Of a stretch of 62,157 bases of DNA, positions 62,119-62,157 are shown one piece after another. Source of the stretch: Stenotrophomonas maltophilia (lineage in GTDB: Bacteria; Pseudomonadota; Gammaproteobacteria; Xanthomonadales; Xanthomonadaceae); NCBI GenBank assembly GCA_002387845.1, contig DGLB01000001.1:1-62157 (forward strand), read 5' to 3'. Numbering within the stretch: the stretch's first letter is position 1; each line of letters begins with the position of its first letter. Made by a program: the position numbers and the translations under genes. The notes beneath the pieces are model-generated. The model ran no database searches. It saw only the letters and a list, made by a program, of their open reading frames with translations, and was not told the DNA's origin.

Positions 62119-62157
62119 TCTAGTCGGGTGATGCCGCGATCTGATGGGAAAGTCGAC

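Overview
The window looks like a chromosomal segment of a high-GC gammaproteobacterium of the Xanthomonadaceae, most likely Stenotrophomonas. This rests on the type IV pilus cluster order (coaE-pilD-pilC divergent from pilA-pilA, then pilB), a ColRS-like two-component pair beside it, and several short palindromes with GTAG ends that resemble the SMAG elements of Stenotrophomonas. All names come from reading the sequence and translations; no database search was run.

Region by region. 1-5.7 kb: the end of an RND efflux pump, two alanine/glycine:cation symporter paralogues, a SpoU/TrmH-type RNA methyltransferase, a candidate structured RNA with a very strong terminator, and an outer-membrane protein paired with the second symporter. 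5.7-13.1 kb: mostly minus-strand housekeeping genes (M28 peptidase, mscL, fumarylacetoacetate-hydrolase-family enzyme, SLC13/RCK permease, trmB-thiG, thiS) and one plus-strand Rieske protein. 13.3-22.7 kb: a GDSL esterase autotransporter, tRNA-Gly(CCC), and a 2361-residue RTX/FrpC-like protein built from ten exact 510-bp repeats. 22.8-28.3 kb: an N-truncated SnoaL-like remnant, rimK, a periplasmic protein of unknown function, colR/colS-like genes, coaE and pilD. 28.3-33.6 kb: pilC, two pilin genes each with its own sigma-54-type promoter, a sterol-desaturase-like hydroxylase, and pilB. 33.7-36.7 kb: a 1008-residue fused membrane/spermidine-synthase-like protein.

36.8-62.1 kb is a polymorphic-toxin locus. 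Three large RHS proteins (about 1470, 1540 and 1590 codons) have Sec signal peptides and no PAAR or VgrG partner. They share a nearly identical internal block and then diverge into different C-terminal tips. Each is followed at once by small genes whose products are lipoproteins, signal-peptide proteins or small membrane proteins, so I infer that the toxins act in the cell envelope. After the third RHS gene comes an array of candidate immunity genes mixed with displaced tips, frameshifted copies and short remnants of the same families. Pieces of the upstream spermidine-synthase-like gene are also scattered here. The second RHS gene is split by one in-frame TAG. A decayed IS481-like transposase lies just upstream of the third.

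Functionally, the left half is core genome (transport, tRNA/rRNA modification, thiamine synthesis, pilus assembly, envelope sensing), and the right half is a recombining contact-competition or kin-discrimination locus. The most novel material is the secreted-RHS/envelope-immunity array and its mosaic remnants.
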